From assembly GCF_002750855.1 (NCBI RefSeq), contig NZ_NWUC01000001.1, forward strand, positions 682,001 to 746,000: a stretch of DNA of 64,000 nucleotides, written 5' to 3'. The DNA is from Neopararhizobium haloflavum (lineage in GTDB: Bacteria; Pseudomonadota; Alphaproteobacteria; Rhizobiales; Rhizobiaceae). Shown piece after piece: positions 1 to 8,481 of this stretch. Positions within the stretch are counted from its first letter, which is position 1. Every line of letters begins with the position of its first letter. The position numbers and the translations under genes are program-made. The notes under the pieces were generated by a model. That model did not search any database. It was not told the origin of the DNA and saw only the letters and a list, made by a program, of their open reading frames with translations.

Positions 1-293
1 GTGACCCGGAAATGCAGGTCTTCCAATCGATCTGCAGCGAACATTTCGGCATCCGTCCGGCAGAGATGATGGCGCTCCACGCCTATCTGGAAAAGCGGCA
101 AGGCAAAGCGGACTCGGAGGTGAGGGATCGGCTGCTGAAGTCCATGAGCATGGAAGAGCGGCTGCGGCTGATCGGACTGATGGGACGGATCGCCGGCTCG
201 TGTACCTCGCCGCACGAGACCTCGGCCAGCGACGAACGCTTCATCCGCGAGACCGCGGTGGCGCTCGGCGTCAGTCGGATGGATGCGTCCTGA
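1..293 (+). CDS. TerB-like protein, 5'-truncated by the window edge
   Basis: The frame is open from base 3 with no stop before the first internal ATG at 12, so the gene starts upstream of the window and only its C-terminal ~96 residues are seen. The segment is a helical, charged stretch (an MMALHAYLEKRQG-type helix, then EERLRLIGLMGRIA) ending at TGA 291-293. The pattern of short acidic helices resembles the tellurite-resistance TerB / DnaJ-associated fold, which is an inference from pattern only. It precedes the cobalamin cluster by about 250 bases, and its link to that cluster is unknown. Confidence 0.5.
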   Translation, partial: DPEMQVFQSICSEHFGIRPAEMMALHAYLEKRQGKADSEVRDRLLKSMSMEERLRLIGLMGRIAGSCTSPHETSASDERFIRETAVALGVSRMDAS

Positions 294-544
294 TCTGCGA
301 TGCGTCGGATTCGGGCGCAGGGATGTCGCTTGTCCGTTTGACCGCTTCGGCGGGCTGCTTTAGGTTCGATCACGACAAGCACGATGGCGCCCGCGATGAA
401 GCGGGCTGAGAGAAATTCCGGTGAGGCCGACCCAATCGTGGGGCCGATTCCGGAGCTATCCGGCAAGCGAAAGGCCTTGACCGCGCAGCGGCTGGGGCGG
501 CGCCCGCGTGCAGCATGAGGCTCCGCCGCGAAAGGCCCGACGCT

Positions 545-1708
545 ATGACATCGCTTCCATCGGAAACCGTCGGCATCATGGTGTGCGGCCATGGTAGCCG
601 CAACCAGAACGCGGCGCGCGAATTCGCTTCGGTCGCGGAAGGGCTGCGGACGCGATATCCCGACACGCCCGTCGAATACGGCTATCTCGAATTTTGCGAT
701 CCGGTGATTTCGGACGGGCTCGACCGCCTGTGCGAAAAGGGCGTGACGAAGGTGCTGGCCGTGCCGGGCATGCTCTTCGCCGCCGGCCACGCCAAGAACG
801 ACATTCCCTCGGTGCTCAACACCTATGGCGCGCAGAATCGCGACATGGTCATCCATTATGGCCGTGAGCTCGGCGTCGACCTGAAGATGATCCGCGCGGC
901 AGGCGCGCGCATCGGCGAAGCGATCGACGCGGCAGATCAGGAACACGGAAGGGTCTCGCGCCACGAGACGCTGCTGATGGTCGTTGGCCGCGGGGCGTCC
1001 GACCCCGACGCCAACTCGAATGTCGCCAAGGTCATGCGGATGCTATGGGAGGGCATGGGCTTCGGTTGGGGCGAGACCTGCTATTCGGGCGTCACCTTTC
1101 CGCTCGTCGAGCCGGGGCTCGAACATGCGGCAAAGCTCGGCTACCGGCGCATCGTCGTCTTTCCCTATTTCCTCTTCACCGGCGTGCTGGTGAAGCGCAT
1201 CTACAGCTATGCCGATCAGGTGGCCGCGCGTCATCCAGGCATCCAGTTCGTCAAGGCGCCTTATCTCAACGACCATCCGCTGGTCCTCGACACGTTCCAG
1301 GATCGCGTCCAGGAAATCCTTGACGGCCAGGCGGTGATGAACTGCCAGATGTGCAAGTATCGCGAACAGGTGCTTGGGTTCGAGGCGGAAGTGGGATTGC
1401 CGCAGGAGAGCCACCATCACCATGTGGAGGGTATTGGCGGCGGGCTGGAGAATTGTCCTTGCCAGGGCGATTGCGACGCCTCCTGCCGGGACGAGGACTT
1501 CTGCCGCGCCCATGGCCTGCCGTTTACGCCGGTGCACAGCCACGCCAGTGCCGGATCGCTGGAGCCGGTGCACGGCCATCACCACCATGGACACGATCAT
1601 CACGATCATGATCATGACCACCACCATGATCACGACCATCATCACCATCCCTATCCCCATGCGGATCATCCGCTCGGGCCGCGCTCCATGGAGAAGGGCC
1701 GGCGGTGA
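545..1708 (+). CDS. cbiX: Long-form CbiX: sirohydrochlorin cobaltochelatase-like protein with His-rich tail
   Basis: This 387-residue protein has two CbiX/CbiK-type chelatase repeats. The first carries HGSRN (His16) and AAGHAKND (His82), the metal-handling positions of the family. After the chelatase core come M265-N-C-Q-M-C270, which is the MXCXXC motif that binds an iron-sulfur cluster in long CbiX proteins, then a second Cys group (about 304-320) and a His/Asp-rich tail (about 342-374) likely to bind cobalt or nickel. The start at 545 is preferred over 515 because GAAAGG lies a usual distance upstream. It overlaps the next gene by 4 bases and so heads the cob operon. The known family role is cobalt insertion into sirohydrochlorin; a metallochaperone role is possible. 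Confidence 0.85.
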   Translation: MTSLPSETVGIMVCGHGSRNQNAAREFASVAEGLRTRYPDTPVEYGYLEFCDPVISDGLDRLCEKGVTKVLAVPGMLFAAGHAKNDIPSVLNTYGAQNRDMVIHYGRELGVDLKMIRAAGARIGEAIDAADQEHGRVSRHETLLMVVGRGASDPDANSNVAKVMRMLWEGMGFGWGETCYSGVTFPLVEPGLEHAAKLGYRRIVVFPYFLFTGVLVKRIYSYADQVAARHPGIQFVKAPYLNDHPLVLDTFQDRVQEILDGQAVMNCQMCKYREQVLGFEAEVGLPQESHHHHVEGIGGGLENCPCQGDCDASCRDEDFCRAHGLPFTPVHSHASAGSLEPVHGHHHHGHDHHDHDHDHHHDHDHHHHPYPHADHPLGPRSMEKGRR

Positions 1709-3234
1709 AACCGCTATTCGACGCCTATCTGATGGTCGACTGGTCGGCTGCCAACGCTCCCACCAAGGGGCGCGATTCGATCTGGATCGCGCTCGCGGCA
1801 AGGGGAAGGGAGCAGGCTGGTCTGCGCCTTGTCGAAAACATTCCGACTCGAAACGCGGCGATGGACCGGGTCGCCGGGCTGATCGCCAACCTGCTCGACG
1901 AGGGCAAGAGGCTTCTTGCGGGTTTCGATTTCGGGTTCGGCTATCCGGCGGGCGCTGCGCGGTCGATCGGCGGTGCCGCCGACTGGCGCGCGGTCTGGTC
2001 ACGGATGGCGCGGGACGTCGCCGACGGGCCGGACAACCGGTCCAACCGTTTCGCGCTCGCGGGGCAGATGAATCTCGCGGATTTCGCAGCGCCCCTGTTC
2101 TGGGGACACGCCAACGGACAGCGCCACGACGGCCTTTCGCAGACCCGGACGGCGGAGTACGGCGAGATCGCGGAGCGGCGGCTGGTCGAACATCGCGTGC
2201 GGACCGCCAAATCGGTCTGGCAGATGGCCTATACGGGCTCGGTCGGCAGCCAGACGCTGCTCGGCATCGCGGCGCTGGAGAAGCTGCGCACGCGGCCGGA
2301 TCTGAAGGACGTGACGGCCGTCTGGCCCTTCGAGACGGATTTTGCAACACGGCTCGACCGGGCAGTGACAATCGCCGAAATCTATCCGTCGCTCTTTCCC
2401 GTCGTGCCGTTCGCCGGCGAGGTCAAGGATGCCGCGCAGGTCCGCACTGCGGCGACCGCGATGGCCGCACTCGACCACGAGGGACGGCTGGAGCCCCTGC
2501 TCGGCGCTCCCGCCGATCTCGACGAGACGCAGCGCGCCGTCGTCCTTGCGGAAGAGGGGTGGATCGTCGGGGCGGGGTTGGAGCGGGCGGCGTTCCGGCC
2601 GACGCCTCGTTTCAATTATGTCCGCGACCCGACCGCGATCTATCAGCAATCCTTCGCGGCGATCGAGGCGGAAGCGGATTTGTCTCAGTTTTCCAACGGC
2701 ATGCGGTCGGTCGCTGTCAGACTGATTCATGCGTGCGGTATGATCGACCTTGTCGATGATCTCGTCTTCTCGTCCAATGCGGCCGCAGTTGGGCGTTCAG
2801 CTCTCGGCGCGGGCGCGCCGGTCCTGTGCGATGTCGAGATGGTCCGTCATGGCATCATCGGACGGTTGCTGCCGGCCCAGAACGACGTGCTGTGCCTGTT
2901 GAACGATGCATGCGTTCCGTCCCGCGCCAAGGCCGAAAGCACGACCCGTTCGGCCGCGCAGGTCGATTTCTGGGTGCCGCACATGGAGAACGCGGTCGTG
3001 GCGATCGGCAATGCGCCGACGGCACTCTTCCGGCTTCTCGAACTGATCGAGGCCGGCGCCCCGAAGCCGGCGCTGATCATCGGCATGCCGGTCGGCTTCG
3101 TCGGCGCGGCGGAATCGAAGGCGGAACTGATGGCGGACTCCTGCGGCGTACCGTTCATCACGGTCAAGGGCCGGCGCGGCGGCAGCGCCATGGCTTCGGC
3201 GGCGGTCAACGCGATCGCGGCGGGAGGCGAATAA
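1705..3234 (+). CDS. cobH: Precorrin-8X methylmutase (CobH) with an N-terminal DUF429-like domain
   Basis: The 509 residues split into two parts. Residues about 303-509 are a full-length CobH, which moves the C11 methyl group to C12 to give hydrogenobyrinic acid. This part starts at YVRDPTAIY, has the active-site His342 in IHACGM, and the typical GMPVGFVGA segment. Residues 1-300 are not found in ordinary CobH (about 210 residues). They show VDWS near the start, GFDFGFGYP about residue 73, EIYPSLFP and KDAAQVRTAATAM, an arrangement like RNase H-fold DUF429 proteins; this assignment is an inference. There is no internal stop or frameshift, so this is a true fusion. It overlaps cbiX (4 bases) and cobL (1 base). 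Confidence 0.85.
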   Translation: MKPLFDAYLMVDWSAANAPTKGRDSIWIALAARGREQAGLRLVENIPTRNAAMDRVAGLIANLLDEGKRLLAGFDFGFGYPAGAARSIGGAADWRAVWSRMARDVADGPDNRSNRFALAGQMNLADFAAPLFWGHANGQRHDGLSQTRTAEYGEIAERRLVEHRVRTAKSVWQMAYTGSVGSQTLLGIAALEKLRTRPDLKDVTAVWPFETDFATRLDRAVTIAEIYPSLFPVVPFAGEVKDAAQVRTAATAMAALDHEGRLEPLLGAPADLDETQRAVVLAEEGWIVGAGLERAAFRPTPRFNYVRDPTAIYQQSFAAIEAEADLSQFSNGMRSVAVRLIHACGMIDLVDDLVFSSNAAAVGRSALGAGAPVLCDVEMVRHGIIGRLLPAQNDVLCLLNDACVPSRAKAESTTRSAAQVDFWVPHMENAVVAIGNAPTALFRLLELIEAGAPKPALIIGMPVGFVGAAESKAELMADSCGVPFITVKGRRGGSAMASAAVNAIAAGGE

Positions 3235-4448
3235 TGGCCGAGGCGCCATGGCTCAGCATACTCGGTGTCGGCGACGATGGCGCCGATGGCCTGACACCGG
3301 CCCAGCGGCGCGCGCTCGACGGCGCCCGCATGGTGGTCGGTTCGCGCCGCGTGCTCGACCGCCTGACGCTTGGCGAAAGCCAGGTGACCGACTGGTCGGC
3401 GGGCGTGCAGGCGACGATCGGGCAAATCCTGGCCCGCCGCGGCGAACCTGTCTGCGTGCTGGCGACGGGCGATCCCATGCATTACGGCATTGGCGCGACG
3501 CTGCTTGCCCACGTCGCGGCTGACGAAATGCGCGTGCTGCCATCGCCATCGGCCTTCTCGCTCGCGGCAGCAAGGCTCGGCTGGCCGCTGCAGGATGCGG
3601 CGCACATCTCGCTGCACGGACGCGCGGTCGAGCGGCTGGCGGCGCATCTGTCGGAGGGAAGGCGCATCCTGGCGCTGACCTCGGCTGGCGGAACGGCCGG
3701 GGAGGCCGCACGCATTCTGTGCGAAGCTGGATACGGCGCCTCGCGCCTCACCGTCCTGGAGCATATGGGCGGGCCGCAAGAGCGCATGGTCGAGACGACG
3801 GCCGAGATGATCGGCGATGAAAGGTTCGCCGATTTCAATACGCTGGCGATCGAGTGCTGGGCGAATGTGCGGCCGATTGTCGACGGCACTGGCCCGGGAC
3901 TGCCGGACGACGCCTACCGCCATGACGGGCAACTGACCAAGCGCGAGGTGCGCGCCGTCGTTCTCGCTCATCTGCGGCCGGCAGCGGGGCGGCTTCTCTG
4001 GGATGTCGGCGCCGGCTGCGGCTCGGTCGCAATCGAATGGATGCGTGCCGCCGAGGGTGCCCGCGCGGTGGCGATCGAGCGGGATGCGGGACGGCTGGCG
4101 ATGCTGAGGGAAAACGCGGCCCGGCTTGGCGCGCCGGACATCGCTGCCATTCAGGGAGAGGCGCCGGATGTGCTGAGTGGCCTCGATGCGCCGCATGCGG
4201 TCTTCATCGGTGGTGGATTGAGCGGCGCCGGCGTCTTCGAGGTCTGCTGGACGGCGCTTCGCCCGGGCGGGCGACTGGTGGCGACGGCGGTCACGCTGGA
4301 AAGCGAGGCGCGGATGCTGGCGCTCCACGCCGATCACGGAGGAGAACTTGTCCGCATCGCCGTTTCGCGTGCCGAACCTGTCGGACGTTTTTCGGGGTGG
4401 AAGCCGTTCATGCCGGTGACGCTCTTCTCGCTGGAGAAGCCTCGATGA
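3234..4448 (+). CDS. cobL: Precorrin-6Y C5,15-methyltransferase (decarboxylating)
   Basis: The 404-residue protein is the two-domain CobL: an N-terminal CbiE-type tetrapyrrole methylase (about 1-205, with ATGDPMHYG) and a C-terminal CbiT-type Rossmann methyltransferase (about 215-404, SAM loop DVGAGCGSVAIEW). It methylates C5 and C15 of precorrin-6B and removes the C12 acetate carboxyl. The ATG shares its A with the cobH TAA stop, which fixes the start. The length is close to the usual ~410. It sits in the tightly overlapping cob operon, with a 4-base overlap to cobI. Confidence 0.95.
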   Translation: MAEAPWLSILGVGDDGADGLTPAQRRALDGARMVVGSRRVLDRLTLGESQVTDWSAGVQATIGQILARRGEPVCVLATGDPMHYGIGATLLAHVAADEMRVLPSPSAFSLAAARLGWPLQDAAHISLHGRAVERLAAHLSEGRRILALTSAGGTAGEAARILCEAGYGASRLTVLEHMGGPQERMVETTAEMIGDERFADFNTLAIECWANVRPIVDGTGPGLPDDAYRHDGQLTKREVRAVVLAHLRPAAGRLLWDVGAGCGSVAIEWMRAAEGARAVAIERDAGRLAMLRENAARLGAPDIAAIQGEAPDVLSGLDAPHAVFIGGGLSGAGVFEVCWTALRPGGRLVATAVTLESEARMLALHADHGGELVRIAVSRAEPVGRFSGWKPFMPVTLFSLEKPR

Positions 4449-5170
4449 CGGGAACGCTATACGGGCTCGGCGTCGGACCGGGCGATCCGGAACTGATCAC
4501 GCTGAAGGCGCATCGCATTCTTGGGGCCGTGCCCGTGGTCGCCTATCCGGCGCCGGATACTGGCGAAAGCTTCGCGCGTTCGATCGTTGCGGCCTACCTC
4601 GATCCGTCGCAGCGCGAGATTCCGATCGTCGTGCCGATGCGTGTCGAACGGTTTCCGGCCAAAGCGGTCTACGACGCGGCGTCGGCGGCAATCGCCGCCG
4701 AACTCGATGCGGGACACGACGTCGCGGTGCTCTGCGAAGGCGATCCGTTCTTCTACGGCTCCTTCATGTATCTCTTCGAACGGCTGGCCGGGCACTATAG
4801 GGTTGAGGTCGTTCCCGGCGTCTCCTCGCTCATGGCATCGGCGGCCGCCACCCGGCGTCCGCTGGCGGCAAGAATTGATGTGCTGACGGTGCTGCCCGGT
4901 CCGCTCGACGATACAGCACTTGCGGCCGGGATAGCATCTGCGGACGCGGTCGCGATCATCAAGATCGGTCGCCATTTCAAACGGGTACGGGCATTGCTTG
5001 AAAAGATGAATCTGATCGGCACCGCGATCTATGCGGAGCGTGTTTCGCTCGGAACGGAGCGATTGATGCCGTTGGCCAGTGTGGAGGGCGAGGCGCCTTA
5101 TTTCTCAATGATCCTGATCTACAAGGGGGCGGAAGCGTGGGTCGCCGATCTCGGGAAGGCGGGCTCGTGA
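4445..5170 (+). CDS. cobI: Precorrin-2 C20-methyltransferase
   Basis: This 241-residue SAM-dependent methylase belongs to the corrin methyltransferase superfamily. It has the N-terminal LYGLGVGPGDPELIT loop, CEGDPFFYGSFMYL about residue 97 and VVPGVSS, which mark the C20 methylase CobI/CbiL. It converts precorrin-2 to precorrin-3A, the first committed ring methylation. The start ATG overlaps the cobL stop (ATGA), and its own TGA overlaps the GTG of the following cobJ fusion, so translation is probably coupled along the operon. Confidence 0.94.
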   Translation: MTGTLYGLGVGPGDPELITLKAHRILGAVPVVAYPAPDTGESFARSIVAAYLDPSQREIPIVVPMRVERFPAKAVYDAASAAIAAELDAGHDVAVLCEGDPFFYGSFMYLFERLAGHYRVEVVPGVSSLMASAAATRRPLAARIDVLTVLPGPLDDTALAAGIASADAVAIIKIGRHFKRVRALLEKMNLIGTAIYAERVSLGTERLMPLASVEGEAPYFSMILIYKGAEAWVADLGKAGS

Positions 5171-6981
5171 GGCCGGCGGTCGTCATACTCCATGCCGGCG
5201 CCATGGCGCTGGCGCGCCAGGTGGCCGATGCAATCGGCGGCGAGGTGCACGGGCTGGCGCGTCGCGTCGGGGAGGCCGATGTCAGCTTTGAGGATGCAGG
5301 CGCGCATCTTGCGGCACTGTTCCGGCAGGGGCGGCCGATCGCGGCGGTGATGGCGGCCGGCGCGGTGATTCGGCTTTTGGCGCCCCACCTTGCCGACAAG
5401 CGCGGCGAACCGCCCGTTCTCGCGATTTCGGAGGACGGTGCGAGCATCGTGCCGCTTCTTGGCGGGCATCATGGCGCGAACGATCTGGCGCGCATGCTGG
5501 CGACGGCTCTCGGCGGCCATCCGGCGGTGACGACCGCCGGCGATCTGCGCTTCGGTGTTGCGCTGGACGATCCTCCCGCCGGCTACCGGCTCGCCAATCC
5601 GGAAAGCGCGAAAGCGGTCATGGCCGAAATCGTCGCCGGTGCGTCGGCGCGCCTGGCGGGAGAGGCCGATTGGCTGACTGATAGCCGGATCCCGTTCGAC
5701 GAGGATGGAGCGGTGCGTTTGACCGTGACGGATCGCGCCCACGAACCCGGACCGTCCGAACTCGTCTATCGTCCGCAGACACTCGTTCTCGGCATGGGTT
5801 CGGAGCGCGGCGCGCCGGCGGACGAGGCGGTCGCGCTCGCCGAGCGCTCTTTGCGCGAGGCGGGCCTTGCGCCGGAGAGCCTTGCGGCGATCGCGTCGAT
5901 CGATCTGAAGGCTGACGAAGCGGCGATCCAAGCCGTGGCGGCGCATTTCGGCGTGCCGGCGCGCTTCTTCGACGTCGCGACGCTGGAGGCCGAGACGCCG
6001 CGCCTCGCCAACCCGTCTGATGTCGTCTTCTCGGAGGTCGGCTGCCATGGCGTCGCCGAGGGCGCGGCGCTGGCGGCGTGCGGGCCGGACGGCATGCTGG
6101 TGGTGCCCAAGATCAAGACCAAATCGGCGACGGCGGCGATTGCGCGGGCGACGCAGCCCGTTGATGCAGCCAGGATCGGCAGGGCGCGCGGCACCCTCTT
6201 CGTCGTCGGCATCGGTCCCGGCGCTGATCACTGGCGCTCGCCGGAAGTCTCCGCAATGATCGCGCGCTCGACCGATCTCGTCGGTTATTCGCTCTATCTC
6301 GACCTCATCGGCCCACTCGCGAAGGGCAAGGCGCGGCACGATTTCGATCTCGGCGCCGAGGAAAAGCGCGTGCGGCACGCCATGGAACTCGCCGGCGAGG
6401 GGCGGCATGTGGCGCTGGTCTGCTCCGGCGATGCCGGCATCTATGCCATGGCGACGCTTGTCTTCGAACTGATCGAGAAAGGCGACATTCCGGACGCCGC
6501 GCGCCGCATCGAGATCGCCGTGTCGCCGGGCATCTCGGCGCTGCAGGCGGCGGCGGCGCGGGCCGGCGCGCCGCTCGGCCATGATTTCTGCACCATCTCG
6601 CTGTCGGACCTGCTGACGCCGTGGGACGACATCAAGCGGCGGGTGAAGGCGGCCGCCGAAGGCGATTTCGTCATCGCCTTCTACAATCCCGTGTCGAAGC
6701 GACGGCGCACGCAACTGGCCCATGCCCGCGAGGTCCTGCTTCAGCATCGCCCGGCCGAAACGCCGATCGTGCTTGCCACGAATCTCGGTCGGGCGGGCGA
6801 AGCGGTCCGGATTGTGTCGCTTCGCGAGCTGGATGTGGACGATGTCGACATGCTGACCGTCGTCATCGTCGGTTCGTCCGAAACGAAAACGGTTTCGACC
6901 GGCGACGGGCGTCGCTGGGTCTATACGCCGCGCGGCTATGCGGGGAAGGCGGGTACCGCAATGAAGGGGGCGCCGCGATGA
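5167..6981 (+). CDS. cobJ: CbiG/CobE - precorrin-3B C17-methyltransferase (CobJ) fusion
   Basis: This 604-residue protein has three parts. Residues 1 to ~125 are CbiG-N-like (AAGAVIRLLAP, GGHHGANDLA). Residues ~205-340 are CobE/CbiG-C-like (LVLGMGSERGAP, SEVGCHGVAEGAAL). Residues ~345-604 are CobJ, a SAM methylase with FVVGIGPGADHW, SGDAGIYAMA and FYNPVSKRR. CobJ methylates C17 and contracts the ring. I chose the GTG at 5167 because it overlaps the cobI TGA and has GGGAAGG upstream; an ATG at 5137 would add ten residues inside cobI. CbiG opens the delta-lactone in the anaerobic route, whereas CobE is an accessory in aerobic organisms, so the role of the N-terminal half here is open. Confidence 0.9.
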   Translation: MRPAVVILHAGAMALARQVADAIGGEVHGLARRVGEADVSFEDAGAHLAALFRQGRPIAAVMAAGAVIRLLAPHLADKRGEPPVLAISEDGASIVPLLGGHHGANDLARMLATALGGHPAVTTAGDLRFGVALDDPPAGYRLANPESAKAVMAEIVAGASARLAGEADWLTDSRIPFDEDGAVRLTVTDRAHEPGPSELVYRPQTLVLGMGSERGAPADEAVALAERSLREAGLAPESLAAIASIDLKADEAAIQAVAAHFGVPARFFDVATLEAETPRLANPSDVVFSEVGCHGVAEGAALAACGPDGMLVVPKIKTKSATAAIARATQPVDAARIGRARGTLFVVGIGPGADHWRSPEVSAMIARSTDLVGYSLYLDLIGPLAKGKARHDFDLGAEEKRVRHAMELAGEGRHVALVCSGDAGIYAMATLVFELIEKGDIPDAARRIEIAVSPGISALQAAAARAGAPLGHDFCTISLSDLLTPWDDIKRRVKAAAEGDFVIAFYNPVSKRRRTQLAHAREVLLQHRPAETPIVLATNLGRAGEAVRIVSLRELDVDDVDMLTVVIVGSSETKTVSTGDGRRWVYTPRGYAGKAGTAMKGAPR

Positions 6982-7754
6982 CTGTCTATTTCATCGGGGC
7001 CGGACCGGGGGCGGCCGATCTCATCACCGTTCGCGGGCTGCGGCTGATCGAGCGGTGCCCGGTGTGCCTCTACGCCGGCTCGCTGGTGCCGGAGGAAATC
7101 GTCAGGGCCGCACCGGCGGGCGCACTGGTGAAGGACACCGCACCTATGCATCTCGACGAGATCATCGCGGACATCGAGGCGGCGCATGCGGCGGGCCACG
7201 ACGTCGCGCGCGTCCATTCCGGCGATCCGTCTATCTACGGCGCGGTGGCCGAGCAGATGCGCCGGCTCGATGGGCTCGACATCGACTACGAGGTCGTGCC
7301 GGGCGTGCCGGCCTTCGCCGGGGCCGCGGCGAAGCTGAAGACCGAGCTGACGCTGCCGGAGATCGCCCAGACCATTATCGTGACGCGCACGGGCATGAAG
7401 GCCTCGGCCATGCCGGAAGGCGAGCAGCTCGAAATCCTCGGTCGGTCGGGCGCGACGCTGGCGATCCATCTGTCGATCCGCAACCTTGCCTATGTGCGCG
7501 AAGCGCTGGAACCGTTTTACGGCGCCGATTGTCCGGTGGTCGTCGCTTATCGCGCGACATGGCCGGACGAGCGCTACATCCGCACCACGCTTGCCGGGAT
7601 GAAGGAGGCGGTGCGCGAAGCGAAGATCACACGCACGGCCCTGATCTTCGTCGGCAAGGTCTTCGGTGAGGTCTCCTTTCGCGATTCCGCTCTCTACGAC
7701 GCCGACTATGCACATGTGCTCAGAAATCGCGGCAAGAAGGTCAAAGCGCGGTGA
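6978..7754 (+). CDS. cobM: Precorrin-4 C11-methyltransferase
   Basis: This 258-residue corrin-ring methylase starts with VYFIGAGPGAADLITVRG and has CLYAGSLVP, HSGDPSIYGA and YEVVPGVPAF, the signature set of CobM/CbiF. It methylates C11 of precorrin-4 to give precorrin-5. The ATG overlaps the cobJ stop (ATGA). The last 14 bases overlap the 3' end of the opposing cobK gene, so the plus-strand run that began with cbiX ends here in a convergent overlap with no room for a separate terminator. Confidence 0.95.
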   Translation: MTVYFIGAGPGAADLITVRGLRLIERCPVCLYAGSLVPEEIVRAAPAGALVKDTAPMHLDEIIADIEAAHAAGHDVARVHSGDPSIYGAVAEQMRRLDGLDIDYEVVPGVPAFAGAAAKLKTELTLPEIAQTIIVTRTGMKASAMPEGEQLEILGRSGATLAIHLSIRNLAYVREALEPFYGADCPVVVAYRATWPDERYIRTTLAGMKEAVREAKITRTALIFVGKVFGEVSFRDSALYDADYAHVLRNRGKKVKAR

Positions 7755-8481
7755 GCAGCGCGTCGACGGTATCGAAGCGCTGGCCGCCTGTCGGTGCCGC
7801 GGGCCTGTCGACCATGATGACGGGAAGACGAAGCCGTCGCGCGGCCTCGATCTTGGCGTATGCGCCGACGCCGCCGGAGTTGCGGCAGACGATGTGCGTC
7901 ACCGCATTGTCGCGCAGCAGGTCCGCCTCCCGCGCCGCATCGGGCGAGGGGCGACCGAGGATGATCCGATATCGCGCCAGGTTCAACGGGCCGTCCGGCG
8001 GGTCGACCATGCGCACCAGAAAGTCCGCATCCTTGCGCCCGTTGAACGCATCGAGATGTTGGCTGCCAAGCGCCAGCAGGACCGTCGCTCCCGGCGGGAT
8101 GACGGCGGCCGCTTCTTCGAGCGAGGCAACGATGCTCCACGCATCGTCGTGCCGTTTCTGCCATGCCGGACGGTCGAGGGCGAGGAGGCGGACCCCTGCA
8201 AGATGCGAGGCCTTCGAGGCGTTGGCCGAAATCGCGGCGGCAAAGGGGTGCGTTGCGTCCACCAGCGTATCGACGTGCTCTGAGCGAATGTATGCGACGA
8301 AGCCCGCCACGCCGCCGAACCCCCCGATGCGCGTTTCGCCCGGCAGCGGCGCGGGCCTGCGCGTGCGGCCGGCAAGGGAGGAGATCACGCGGCGAGCGCC
8401 GCGCGCGACGAGCGCTGTCGCGATCTCGGCTGCCTCACTCGTGCCGCCGAGAATCAGGATCGTCTCAGCCGGCGCGCGCAA
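7741..8481 (-). CDS. cobK: Precorrin-6A reductase
   Basis: The 246-residue protein opens with the nucleotide-binding loop ILILGGTSEAAEIA and contains DATHPFAAAISANA, IILGRPSPD and CRNSGG, diagnostic for CobK/CbiJ. It reduces the C18-C19 double bond of precorrin-6A with NADPH to give precorrin-6B, the substrate of CobL. It is read on the minus strand after cbiD, overlapping it by 17 bases, so the two form one unit that converges on cobM. Confidence 0.94.
   Translation of the reverse strand: MRAPAETILILGGTSEAAEIATALVARGARRVISSLAGRTRRPAPLPGETRIGGFGGVAGFVAYIRSEHVDTLVDATHPFAAAISANASKASHLAGVRLLALDRPAWQKRHDDAWSIVASLEEAAAVIPPGATVLLALGSQHLDAFNGRKDADFLVRMVDPPDGPLNLARYRIILGRPSPDAAREADLLRDNAVTHIVCRNSGGVGAYAKIEAARRLRLPVIMVDRPAAPTGGQRFDTVDALLTAL

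Noticed and set aside
294-544. Possible cobalamin riboswitch in front of cbiX
   Set aside because: A short GGTGAGGCC-like stretch and a GGCTG...CCCGCG stretch recall the riboswitch core, but the conserved GCTGCCCCCGCAACTG-type box is absent and the pieces are not in the right order or spacing.
1043-2371. Long minus-strand open frame of 442 residues over cbiX and cobH
   Set aside because: It has no domain pattern and consists of Arg/Pro/Ala-rich shadow sequence antisense to two well-supported genes. The same holds for 1374-2759 plus and 21211-22632 minus.
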